Source: Glandiceps talaboti (Eukaryota; Hemichordata; Enteropneusta; Spengelidae). Taken from it: 64,000 bases of DNA. The DNA lies in the NCBI RefSeq assembly GCF_964340395.1, contig NC_135566.1:21099584-21163583 (forward strand), in the 5' to 3' direction. This document shows, in pieces, positions 48,250-59,936 of this stretch (positions within the stretch are counted from its first letter, which is position 1; every line of letters starts with the position of its first letter). A model generated the notes under the pieces. The model was given only the letters and a program-made list of their open reading frames with translations, was not told the origin of the DNA and did not search any database. The position numbers and the translations under genes are program-made.

Positions 48250-49858
48250 TACACATCATTTCAGTATTGCTATGTACACTTTCCTAACTGCAGGGTGACT
48301 ATATCATATCATTTCAGTATTGCTAAGTACACTTTCCTAGCTGCAGGGTGACTATATCATATCATTTCAGTATTGCTAAGTACACTTTCCTAGCTGCAGG
48401 GTGACTATATCATATCATTTCAGTATTGCTATGTACACTTTCCTAACTGCAGTGTGACTATATCATATCATTTCAGTATTGCTATGTACACTTTCCTAGC
48501 TGCAGGGTGACTATATCATATCATTTCAGTATTGCTATGTACACTTTCCTAACTGCAGGGTGACTATATCATATCATTTCAGTATTGCTATGTACACTTT
48601 CCTAGCTGCAGGGTGACTATATCATATCATTTCAGTATTGCTAAGTACACTTTCCTAGCTGCAGGGTGACTATATCATATCATTTCAGTATTGCTATGTA
48701 CACTTTCCTAACTGCAGGGGGACTATATCACATCATTTCAGTATTGCTATGTACACTTTCCTAGCTGCAGGGTGACTATATCACATCATTTCAGTATTGC
48801 TATGTACACTTTCCTAACTGCAGGGTGACTATATCATATCATTTCAGTATTGCTATGTACACTTTCCTAGCTGCAGGGTGACTATATCATATCATTTCAG
48901 TATTGCTATGTACACTTTCCTAACTGCAGGGTGACTATATCACATCATTTCAGTATTGCTATGTACACTTTCCTAGCTGCAGGGTGACTATATCATATCA
49001 TTTCAGTATTGCTATGTACACTTTCCTAGCTGCAGGGTGACTATATCACATCATTTCAGTATTGCTATGTACACTTTCCTAACTGCAGGGTGACTATAAT
49101 ATCATATCATTTCAGTATTGCTATGTACACTTTCCTAGCTGCAGGGTGACTATATCACATCATTTCAGTATTGCTATGTACACTTTCCTAACTGCAGGGT
49201 GACTATATCACATCATTTCAGTATTGCTATGTACACTTTCCTAGCTGCAGGGTGACTATATCACATCATTTCAGTATTGCTATGTACACTTTCCTAACTG
49301 CAGGGTGACTATATCATATCATTTCAGTATTGCTATGTACACTTTCCTAGCTGCAGGGTGACTATATCATATCATTTCAGTATTGCTATGTACACTTTCC
49401 TAACTGCAGGGTGACTATATCATATCATTTCAGTATTGCTATGTACACTTTCCTAGCTGCAGGGTGACTATATCATATCATTTCAGTATTGCTATGTACA
49501 CTTTCCTAACTGCAGGGTGACTATATCATATCATTTCAGTATTGCTATGTACACTTTCCTAACTGCAGGGTGACTATATCATATCATTTCAGTATTGCTA
49601 TGTATACTTTCCTAGCTGCAGGGTGACTATATCATATCATTTCAGTATTGCTATGTACACTTTCCTAACTGCAGGGTGACTATATCACATCATTTCAGTA
49701 TTGCTATGTACACTTTCCTAGCTGCAGGGTGACTATATCATATCATTTCAGTATTGCTATGTACACTTTCCTAACTGCAGGGTGACTATATCATATCATT
49801 TCAGTATTGCTATGTACACTTTCCTAACTGCAGGGTGACTATATCATATCATTTCAGT
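48250..49858. repeat. 53-bp minisatellite, about 30 copies
   Basis: The unit is tatatcatatcatttcagta then ttgctatgtacactttccta and actgcagggtgac. The spacing is 53 bp. The binary site 'cctaactgcag/cctagctgcag' often alternates copy by copy, hinting at a 106-bp higher-order unit. Confidence 0.96.
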
Positions 49859-50076
49859 ACTGAGGGTATAAAAAATGGTGTGACCCACCATACCACCAAC
49901 ACCCCTCCCCCCACAGTCTTACTGGTCCATCATGCATATACTTTATGAGATCAAGGACCATTAAAAGCAAGACGCAGTTTCTAACCACAATACTTAAGAT
50001 TTATTGATAATAATTTTATTATATAATACTTACAAATCTATACAAGGCCTAGGGTTGAGATATTTGACTATCGTAC

Positions 50077-50242
50077 CTGAGATATTGTATGGTTGTTTAA
50101 ACTCTGCAAGTACACTTGACTGAAAGTAGGGGGATGTTCTTCATTCACTATGGCAACAGACAGTCCATGTGGAGTTCCACCAATTGCAAGACAGAATAAA
50201 ACAACCTGAATAACTGGTAAAACAACCTGAAAAATCAAAAAG
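50077..50242 (-). CDS. ABC transporter exon, first membrane helix and start of loop
   Basis: 166 nt with one nucleotide of a split Gly at the start. Encodes FLIFQVVLPVIQVVLFCLAI (first helix), GGTPHGLSVAIVNEEHPPTF, then SQVYLQSLNNHTISQ with one sequon (NHT). Three possible acceptors lie close together. The outermost, ctctctactag at 50243-50244, is chosen because only it joins in frame to the upstream exon and restores the full helix. The two internal cag sites duplicate a gttgtttta motif. Confidence 0.9.
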
Positions 50243-50439
50243 CTAGTAGAGAGAGCAAATATACCCCGGTAAATTATTAAATTACGACCAGATTTAAACT
50301 GAATGCCTTAAGTAAGGGCAAGACTTCAGATTTAAACTGAATGCCTTAAGTTATTAAGTAAGGGCAAGACCTGATTTAAACTGACTTCAGATTTTTGTTC
50401 CTACACACAATAATTATTGGAATGCAAACAAAATAATGA

Positions 50440-50950
50440 TTTTAACTACAAATATGGCTGTCATTCAGTGCAAGTGATATGACCACCAAATATGATGCTG
50501 TGTATAGTTCTTTTCTTCCATATTACTTGTAAAAATGATTTAAAAGAAATTGGCAATGTGTAAATACTGCAGTGTGTCTGTGATAGGCAGGAATTGGCTT
50601 GATTTTGATCCAAGGTCAAGGTCAAAGGCCAAGGTCTCCAAAGATAGCTTGTATATGATAATATGGTGTATACATTTGAATGAAGTATCTGTGTTGTACA
50701 GTTTTTGAGTTTATACGAAGTAAATTGATTTTAAATTACAAATATGGCCACCATGCAGTCAAATTTATATATATCAAAAAACAAATTGATGTGCATATGT
50801 TCCATATCACATGCATATGATATGTCACCTTTGTGTCAGGTTTGAAAGAAATCGGATGTTGCATGTCTAAGAAATGATGTATAAATTATGTACACATCTC
50901 TATGAGAAGCTCTATAAATTTTCAGCTTCAGATTCAAGCGTTCATCAGAT
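50440..50950 (-). mobile_element. Dispersed repeat 'family C', copy 1
   Basis: Shares aaagaaattggcaatgtgta, the aaggtcaaggtcaaaggcc tract, gatagcttgtat and gcaggtt-like termini with 54540-55257 and 56542-56650. Non-coding; class unknown. It supplies the empty site for the family B insertion at 55258. Confidence 0.6.
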
Positions 50951-51960
50951 ACGAACAATCAAAATATACTAACTTGCTGTGTGCTGAAATTCCTTAAAAA
51001 GTTTTATTTTGTCGCTTGATCATCAAGCAATCATTTGACAGTGCTATTCTTGATGTGTTTTTGTCTTCAAATAAATATTTTTTGTAAGGTTGCAGTACAG
51101 AAAGTACGCTTTCCATTGATGTATAATACATGAAGATTGTACAATGGGGAAAATGGGGAATACTTCGTATATGTGGAGGACAGCACACCAAGCATGGACG
51201 GTTTGAACACCAAGCATGGACGGTTTGATACCTACCATTTTTCATTCAGTTTTATTCAAACATAATTATGATTGTCGTTTCAACATCAAACTTTAAAAAA
51301 GAAATCTAAAATGAATAACATTACATGGTATTTCCAATGAAATGCGGAAGTTTTTTAAATGAAAGTATGAAATGTATATGGAGCAATTAGATATCCAACT
51401 AACAATGAGTATGACATCAAGACAGTGTCCATCAAGTATATCCTGACTGCACATGTTGTACCATGTATTTATTAATACATCCATGGTTGTACAGTCTAGT
51501 CGACTATGGTCAACTTATTAGCGACAGTGATTGAACATGAAGGTAGGCACGAGTATCATCATTACCATTTTCCAGCTTTAGTTTAGTTCTTATTAAGTAA
51601 ATATCGTAATTCTGGTAGTTTTGATGTGTATTTAGTATTTGCTACGTAGTTAGTAAACCAGTGAAATTAAAAGGAAAACATGCTGGTCTCCCAAAACACC
51701 TCGATAGTACAACTTTTGAAATTGGTAGTTGTGCCATCAATTGCTAGATTATGTGGTTTGGGATGATCACTGCCAAGATAAGAGCATGTTTTGGTGACTT
51801 CATCACACAGTTCGGTTTAATGCCAGTTAAGCAAGCCTGCAAGCTATACAAATTGGTGAGTGGGACCAGAATGTGATGTCATTCCTTGGTCTACACCTGC
51901 ACAGATTTCAAGTTTATTCGGGTCATTTCAACTGCAACTGTGCTGTTTATGGATATTGAA
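50951..51960. other. Intronic stretch without exons
   Basis: Small frames with no recognisable product. A short direct repeat, caccaagcatggacggtttg, occurs twice near 51187-51228. Otherwise unremarkable. Confidence 0.4.
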
Positions 51961-51964
51961 TACT

Positions 51965-53525
51965 CTTAATTAGGAGTGGTGTGGAACTGATTATAATGAG
52001 GTAAAATAAGGAGTGGTGTGGAACTGATTATAATGAGGTAAAATTAGGAATGGTGTAGAACTGATTATAATGAGGTAAAATTAGGAGTGGTGTGGAACTG
52101 ATTATAATATGAGGTAAAATTAGGAGTGGTGTGGAACTGATTATAATGAGGTAAAATTAGGAGTGGTGTGGAACTGATTATAATATGAGGTAAAATTAGG
52201 AGTGGTGTGGAACTGATTATAATATGAGGTAAAATTAGGAGTGGTGTGGAACTGATTATAATGAGGTAAAATTAGGAGTGGTGTGGAACTGATTATAATG
52301 AGGTAAAATTAGGAGTGGTGTGGAACTGATTATAATATGAGGTAAAATTAGGAGTGGTGTGGAACTGATTATAATATGAGGTAAAATTGGGAATGGTGTA
52401 GAACTGATTATAATGAGGTAAAATTAGGAGTGGTGTAGAACTGATTATAATATGAGGTAAAATTAGGAGTGGTGTGGAACTGATTATAATATGAGGTAAA
52501 ATTAGGAGTGGTGTAGAACTGATTATAATGAGGTAAAATTAGGAGTGGTGTGGAACTGATTATAATGAGGTAAAATTAGGAGTGGTGTGGAACTGATTAT
52601 AATGAGGTAAAATTAGGAGTGGTGTAGAACTGATTATAATGAGGTAAAATTAGGAATGGTGTGGAACTGATTATAATGAGGTAAAATTAGGAGTGGTGTA
52701 AAACTGATTATAATATGAGGTAAAATTAGGAGTGGTGTGGAACTGATTATAATGAGGTAAAATTAGGAGTGGTGTGGAACTGATTATAATGAGGTAAAAT
52801 TAGGAGTGGTGTAGAACTGATTATAATATGAGGTAAAATTAGGAGTGGTGTGGAACTGATTATAATATGAGGTAAAATTAGGAGTGGTGTGGAACTGATT
52901 ATAATATGAGGTAAAATTAGGAGTGGTGTGGAACTGATTATAATGAGGTAAAATTAGGAGTGGTGTGGAACTGATTATAATGAGGTAAAATTAGGAGTGG
53001 TGTGGAACTGATTATAATGAGGTAAAATTAGGAGTGGTGTGGAACTGATTATAATATGAGGTAAAATTAGGAGTGGTGTAGAACTGATTATAATATGAGG
53101 TAAAATTAGGAGTGGTGTGGAACTGATTATAATGAGGTAAAATTAGGAGTGGTGTGGAACTGATTATAATATGAGGTAAAATTAGGAGTGGTGTGGAACT
53201 GATTATAATATGAGGTAAAATTAGGAGTGGTGTGGAACTGATTATAATGAGGTAAAATTAGGAGTGGTGTGGAACTGATTATAATATGAGGTAAAATTAG
53301 GAGTGTTGTGGAACTGATTATAATGAGGTAAAATTAGGAGTGGTGTGGAACTGATTATAATGAGGTAAAATTAGGAATGGTGTGGAACTGATTATAATGA
53401 GGTAAAATTAGGAGTGTTGTGGAACTGATTATAATATGAAGTAAAATTAGGAGTGGTGTGGAACTGATTATAATGAGGTAAAATTAGGAGTGGTGTGGAA
53501 CTGATTATAATGAGGTAAAATTGGA
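51965..53525. repeat. 37/39-bp minisatellite, about 41 copies
   Basis: The unit is aggagtggtgtggaactgat then tataatgaggtaaaatt (37 bp) or tataatatgaggtaaaatt (39 bp). The two lengths are interspersed. GAGGTAAAAT is donor-like but on the plus strand. Confidence 0.96.
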
Positions 53526-54321
53526 ATCAAAATACAAGGAAGCAGTGTGGGGGGGGGTACTCCTAGAAATTATTGAAATTCAAGGATAAAAGAAGAATGC
53601 TTTCTGATGTTATTTTAACATGTTGAGGTGGTAACATACAAGAAAGTAGTGTGGGGTCGGGTACAGTAGAGGGTTTCCCCCTCCCTGCCCCCTAGAAAAT
53701 TTTGAAATTTAAGGACTAAAAGAGTGCTATCTGGTGTTATATTAACATAGGTGCTGATCACAATGGAAATTGTATATTGTTGATACCATTTAAAATTATT
53801 TTATCAAACATTACAGTATTAATTGAAGGTACTAAGTCAGGTCAGTATTCTTAGCTATTTGATTTAATGACAGTTTGCCATTTTGTTTCAGAATTTGAAA
53901 GGTTTAGTCTCACACAGCATATTACCTTTGTACTAGGTTTGAGTGAAATCACTGCATGCTGAATGAATCTGTGCATGCCAGAGATATATGGGTGCATGCA
54001 CGCATGCAAGGATGGATGGAACCCAATGTAATAGCCCCCTCTGTCAATTGTATATTGCTTGGGGCTGGACTAGATAAGTTGCAAGGCAACTATTTCCATT
54101 CCCCTTTCCCGCTCGCTATTGATAAACATATTTATCTTGCCTAGCACATGTATTTGTACATGTAGTGTGTAATTACTATATCTTGTTCGGAATAAATTAT
54201 TGCCACTATTTGACCTTGAATATGGAGGTCAAGCATGCACACACAGATGGCTGGATTGAGGGAACCAAACATATAAGCCCCGGCCCTTTGGACAGTGTCC
54301 GTTGGGGGCTAAAAAACTAAC
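53526..54321. other. Intronic stretch of degraded dispersed repeats
   Basis: Two poly(G)-bearing half-repeats (gtgtggggggggg near 53547 and gtgtggggtcggg near 53649) share flanks. Segments near 53930-54050 and 54190-54310 resemble each other (gcatgc...gatggatggaacccaa / gatggctggattgagggaac). No exon seen. Confidence 0.4.
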
Positions 54322-54421
54322 CCAGGTCTTCTCTTGAATCTATTGAGATCTTTGATAACCAATGCTAACAGATTCCAACCACTTGGTACCACTTGTCCAC
54401 AATTCTGACAACACCCACCAC
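54322..54421 (-). CDS. ABC transporter exon, Cys-rich linker and pre-helix
   Basis: 100 nt with two nucleotides in and two out. Encodes GGCCQNCGQVVPSGWNLLAL, then VIKDLNRFKRRP. The 'WN.LAL..K...R..R.P' run is the amphipathic connector before the first helix. Together with the preceding exon end it makes a CC-C-x2-CC-x2-C cluster. Acceptor ctggatggcag, donor GTTAGT. Found by translating the intron, as it is too short to stand out as an open frame. Confidence 0.85.
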
Positions 54422-54539
54422 CTGCCATCCAGAAATGAGAACAGTCAAGTTAAATGAAGTATACAGATATGAAGACATACAAGTCTTCATACAAGACATA
54501 CTCCCCCCCCTCTCCCTCCCCCCCCCCCCCCACTTAAAT

Positions 54540-55257
54540 GTGACTCAGTGAATGGAGACATGATTTAAAAGAAATTGGTGACAACAAATAAATACTACAA
54601 AGTGACTCATAATGCAGGGGATTGCTGAAATAAATGTAACTGAACCTGAAGATCCAGACCTAAGTCAAAGGTCAATGTGAATGTGTAAAAATGAAAGTTT
54701 CCATACGGCAATATAGGAATAAACACTTGAATGTAGTCTACATGTATTAAGATTTATGAGTTAATTGGTAAATCACAATTGTTCACTACAAATACGGCTA
54801 AAGTGTGTACAATATGCAAGTAATAGCTTAATTTATGATGATCTGTGAATAGAGTTCATCCAACTAAAGTTGTTTAGTTAAGCAGTATTAAATATACAGA
54901 TTGTTTAATACAAATGTCTCCCATTCAGCAAAAAATACATGAGCACCAAAAATAAATGCTTATGTGTGCTTCTTTTCTTCAATATTACTTGTAAACATGA
55001 TTTAAAAGAAATTGGCAACATGTAAATACTACGATCTGCCTGGAAGGGCAGGAATTGACAATTAGCCCTAAAGGTGAAGGTTAAAGGTCACAGTTCAAGG
55101 TCTCAAAAGATAGCTTGCATCTGACAATATATGGGGGTAGACACTTGAATTGAGTGTCTGCATATTACAGTTTTTGAGTTATGCAATACAATTTGTACAT
55201 TGTAAATATTGATTTTTAACTACAAATATGGTCACCATGCAGTCAAATTGCATATAT
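54540..55257 (-). mobile_element. Family C repeat, copies 2 and 3 (tandem, interrupted)
   Basis: Two successive stretches (about 54550-54790 and 54990-55257) share aaagaaattggcaacatgta, aaggtcacagttcaaggtc and gtctgcatattacagttttt-like segments with 50440-50950. The copy continues at 56542 after the family B insertion. Confidence 0.6.
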
Positions 55258-56430
55258 CAAAAAATGGTGCCAATGGCATTGCAGCACAACTGTACAGTTT
55301 TCAAAAACGTTTATCCACATGTTGATCCATGCTAGGTATAGGTGTTCATTTGCTGAATGGCTATCTAGTTGCATAACGTATCCAACCATGTTGTTATCTT
55401 TGCAATATACATGATCATTGGCTGTTGCTATGGGCGTGGTCATGTTGCTAGACATACTAGTATATTTGCATACATTTTTTGAATGTTTGTTCACTTGTCT
55501 ATGAATCCCTGATGTTATCTTTGCAATATACATGATCATTTGGCTGTTGCTATGGGTGTGGTCTTATTGCTAGGTATATCTGCACACATTATTTGAAAGT
55601 TTATTCATTTGTCTATTAATCCCTGTTATCTTTGCAATATATGTGATCATTAGGCTGTTGCTATCATGGTCTTGTTGCTAGGCAAATTTACATACATTTT
55701 TACGGATGTTTATTCACTTGTCTATTAATCCCTGTTATCTTTGTGAAATACACCACCATTTGGCTGTTGTTATGGGCGTGGTCATGGTTGCTAGGGATAT
55801 TTGCATACATTTACCTACCAGATGATATTGTTATTTGACCAAAATATACTGCCATTTGGTTGTTGCTAAGGGCATGGCCATGGTTGCTAAGGGCAATTGT
55901 GTCAAAATATTTGAAGAAAATCTACAGAATAACACTTCAAGGAACATCTCGCCAAATTTCAGTCTCATTCACCAAGTACTTTTTGAGATATAAATTTTTG
56001 ACCAATTTTTTACACCTAATTTGCATATCACTCATGGAATCATTGTATGCTTAACATTTCTTCGTCCATACATCTCTATATTCATTCCCATTAAATTTCA
56101 GCCCAATCTGCTGAGTAGTTTTGGAATTAAAGATTTTTTGACTAAAAAGACACATTTTTAGCCCTAATTTGCATATTACTGATGGAATCATCATGTCATG
56201 AACAAATCTTAATTTACTCCCCCCTAAAAATGTTTCCACCAAATTTCAGGCCAATCTGCCAAGTAGTTTTGGAGTTTAAGTTTTTTTTACCAAAAATCAC
56301 ATTTTTTGATGCAAAATGCACATCTCTGACGTGATCATTTTCATTTGAACAATATCTCTACTAGACACCTAAAGTGACATGACCACCAAATATCAAAGTA
56401 ATCGGTCCAGCAGTTTTTGACTTTAAGTTG

Positions 56431-56478
<48 letters not shown>

Positions 56479-56541
56479 GATAGACAGACATTTCGCGATG
56501 CCTATAGCACTACTGAACCTTATCAGTTCAGTTGTGCTAAA
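55258..56541 (-). mobile_element. Family B repeat nested inside family C, reverse copy
   Basis: Begins aatggtgccaatggcattgc and ends cagttcagttgtgctaaaat. It contains five or more tandem modules of 'ggctgttgctatgggcgtgg ... ttcacttgtctatgaatccc' and a CA run at 56437-56474. The same family C sequence without this insert is present at 50777-50800, so its boundaries are supported by an empty site. Confidence 0.75.
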
Positions 56542-56652
56542 ATCAAATTGACATGTATATGTCCCATATGATGTCACCTTTGTATCAGGTTTGAAAGAAA
56601 TCGGATGTTGCATGTCTGAGAAATGACATATTACACACCCCCATGCACGCAT

Positions 56653-56694
<42 letters not shown>

Positions 56695-56700
56695 TGATAG
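56542..56700 (-). mobile_element. Rest of interrupted family C copy with a (CA)n run
   Basis: caaattgacatgtatatgtc ... ggtttgaaagaaatcggatg matches 50784-50870. A CA run at 56657-56691 follows. Confidence 0.55.
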
Positions 56701-56782
56701 ACAGAGCCCTTTGGTGGGTAAACTATACAAACAAATCTGTATTACTATTGTCATAGTAATTATAAGACAAGACTCAACTCAC

Positions 56783-56966
56783 AGCAACAACCTCTGCTGT
56801 TCTTTGTTCTGTAATCACTTCTCTTGTCAAGCAGTGAAGTGTGCTCATCTGGCTCAACTTCATCATAATCACCACTCCTTTCAATCATCTTGTCACCATG
56901 GAAACTACTTTGATTGACACCATATGTTTTGTCTATTGCTTGGTAATTAATGGATACTTCCTCAAG
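56783..56966 (-). CDS. ABC transporter exon, acidic linker (LEEVSINYQ ...)
   Basis: 184 nt, phase 0 in and one nucleotide over. Begins LEEVSINYQAIDKTYG, which looks like the end of an ATP-binding half ('LEEVF' in relatives). A hydrophilic acidic stretch DYDEVEPDEHTSLLDKRSDY and TKNSRGCC follow. A DEHTSLL-type string resembles a dileucine sorting signal (acidic residue, four apart, LL). Acceptor ttctttaccaacag, donor GTGAGT. This is the most 5' exon found. Assignment rests on frame continuity with the next exon and position, so it is less certain than the membrane exons. Confidence 0.75.
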
Positions 56967-59936
56967 CTGTTGGTAAAGAATACACATTATGACCATCATC
57001 CACTTCAAGTTATTTAGAAAACTCTTCAGATGACAATAACATGAACATTTTGACTTTTTACAGGCATCACAGTAATTTCTAGAACAGCAACATACCAATG
57101 TTGCTAGCTAATTACTCCATAATATTGACAGTTTGATCGCCCCATATCAAGCCACATGTTTATTTTGTAAGTGATGTCTAAGCCATACTTAGGCCTTTCT
57201 TGTTTATTAGAACAGTGGTGTAGCACCAAGGGTGAAGTTATAGGACCCTAAAACTTTATCCGGAAGAAACCATTTCATGTACAGGTTATAAGTTGGTATA
57301 AACATATTTGTATTTATATACTCAACTTTACTATCACACTTTGGCAAGCTTGCTAATCTTTATTCAGGACCATCAATGTATAAAAGAAAAACATTGAAGT
57401 CGGCAACGAATCATAAATATTGTTATTATTATTGATTGTACCAACACTGCAAAGTTGCCCACACTCTTCAATGAATCGGCCTTCCATTTAACATTTATGA
57501 AATTACATGGTTCACTCAAACCAGGTCTTACACCAGCTGCAACAATTGTAGCGTTTACTGTGATTTTGAGGGTTTTTCTTCTGTTTTTGTGCTCTTTTTC
57601 CCGTTCCAAAGTTTAACTGGAAGCAATCGCTACAATTCCACTTATGGTAACACAACTTTTACATACATTTATGGACGGCATTACTCTGTTATTTTTTAAT
57701 ATTGATTTCCCAGATCTTGTTTGTTAGTCTCTCAAAATCATTTGATAGCGTTTTGTACATTGTGAGAACACACATGTACAGCGGGACTGGTCAAATGACT
57801 TACCAAAGTTACCAGCTGTCCCTAATCGTTTGTCGTCCGAATACAGACACAGAGAAAAGACATTTCAAAGAGTGAGATGTGTGCATGCACACACACAGAG
57901 ATTATCATGGATTTTGACCTCATTCCCAACATATCTTCAGTGTCATGCATTTACTTGGAGTGAAAATTCTTACATTTCCTGATTGGGCATTTTTCCGAAA
58001 TATTTCTATTTCTGTGCTAGCACTGGGCTTCAAAAATCATTCACCAAATTTCCCACATTTGGCTAATGTTGTCTATTTTCCATTAGCCACATGGAAAAAT
58101 CATTAGCCACAAACTGTAAACATCGAAAATGTTACATTGTTTGTTCTTACATTGTCTTGTCTTAATTTCCAATATTTTGTCTTATTATCTTATTATTGTT
58201 ATCGTGAGCACTAACAGTTATACTAAACTTTGCCTCCATCAAAATCTTGACTCTATCATGCTGAACTAAAATTTGCCAGTTTACTGTGTATTTCTATTGT
58301 AGATGCTAAAATAGGAATTTACATTGTATTAATGTTCCTTCCTACATTAGATCAACCACTGATTCATCACATCTTTTAATCCCGTTTCTCCCAAGAGGGT
58401 ATTTGTTTGTACACAAGAACACGTTACATAGAAAGAGGATTAAGCTGTCTAAACAATTCTTTGAGCAATACCACTGACCAATCTTTGCACTGTATACACT
58501 TCTGTCTTTATTTTGTAAATTTATTTGTTTGTTTTTTCTATTCCTGGTAAGAATCCAGTTATTGTGCAACTCTTTATCATATGAATGAATAACACAATAT
58601 TACAATGGGATACATAAATTTTGTTTCACAGTTAAATTTGATCAGGGATGAGCAAATCTATTTCTAACAATGTAGAAGTACCGACAAGAATATCCTAAGC
58701 TCAGTATAGGAGTACCTTTCAATTCAAAATATAGAACAATCTTTGATTGTCATGAGAAGTACGTCAAGATTTTGATGTAGCTTTATTGTGAACTATGTAA
58801 TATTTACAATAGCATGATTGTTTCATGAACAATTCTGAGAACAAGAAGACTAAATTGACACAGGTGTGCATTTGCATGCCATAAGGACAACAGAGAGACG
58901 ACACCAAAACCACACGACATATCATCCAACTGTAGCTACGTATACAATCACCAGTCGTAAAATTTGAGCCGCGGATTTGTCATCTGAATTTAAGCATATT
59001 TAGTGTGAAACAAATTACAAACTAAATTAAACCTCTTAGATTTATACTATTTGATCGAATTATATTTTAAGTTATTTCAAACAAAATTTTTAGTAGAAAT
59101 ATGAAAGAAAAATGTCATTTTCTGATATGAAATTTGGGCTATGAATGTTCCTGAACTTGCGGACCAAAATGAACTGAATATTCTTTCAGAATATGTAAAA
59201 CAAAAGTCTTTTTATAGGCGATATAAAAGTCAAAACCATACTTCAATTGCCTAACCACGTAATATTACTTCAACCAATGCTTGGCAATTGGCATGATTGG
59301 TAGGCCTGCTTCCCACATGGCCCGTACATGTATGCTGGCTTTTCAACACGGTGTATTCATGGTGTAACCATTTCTAACTTACGATGGTCCATGATGCCTT
59401 GATACTCCATACAACGTTATGTTAAATCTTGCTAACAGACCTATAGTTTCAATGTATAAAACTTTGTACATACATCGCTTAATGATGACTGCAGTTTCAG
59501 AAGAAACATGGTGGCTGCCAGTCAAATTATTTTACACACATTGTAAAGTCGGGGAAATGGCCATTGACTCTCGGTTGGTGAGAATTTTGATTCGCCACTG
59601 AGGTGAATAACTTAGATTTTTTTGCCATTTGACCTTTATTTTCACATTTGGGAGAGTAGAATGAGTAGTGTGAGTACATACTACTTGGTGCAAAACAAAT
59701 TCAACTGAAAACAAAATCGATTTTATCAGAAGAGAACTGAAATGGGTCAAACACCCCCCCCCCCCCCCCCAGTAAATGAATTTAGTTTTTTATCCGACAT
59801 TGAACTATTGATCTTGCCTCTAATTATCGATCAAACTGTCAATATTAGCTAATTAACATTGGTATTAACATTGTCCTAGAAATTACTGCAATGCCTTTTA
59901 AATAAAGTTTGTACTACAGCTAATCTACAAACATTT
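56967..59936 (-). other. Upstream intron or 5' region of the transporter gene, no exon found
   Basis: Reading the minus strand I find no Walker A, signature or Walker B motif. The frame at 57373-57609 looks protein-like in composition, but nothing is recognisable. Poly(C) at 59754-59770. The stretch 58020-58100 has 'ttggctaat/attagccac' inverted words of a degraded repeat. Confidence 0.45.

Noticed and set aside
50077-50205. Exon start at the innermost acceptor (tattcag at 50206)
   Set aside because: It would not join in frame to exon 54322-54421 and would lose the N-terminal part of the first membrane helix.
57373-57609. Minus-strand frame with protein-like composition (TIVAAGVRPGLSEPC ...)
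   Set aside because: No motif of the ATP-binding domain or any family I recognise, and no convincing splice sites at the expected phase; left uncalled.
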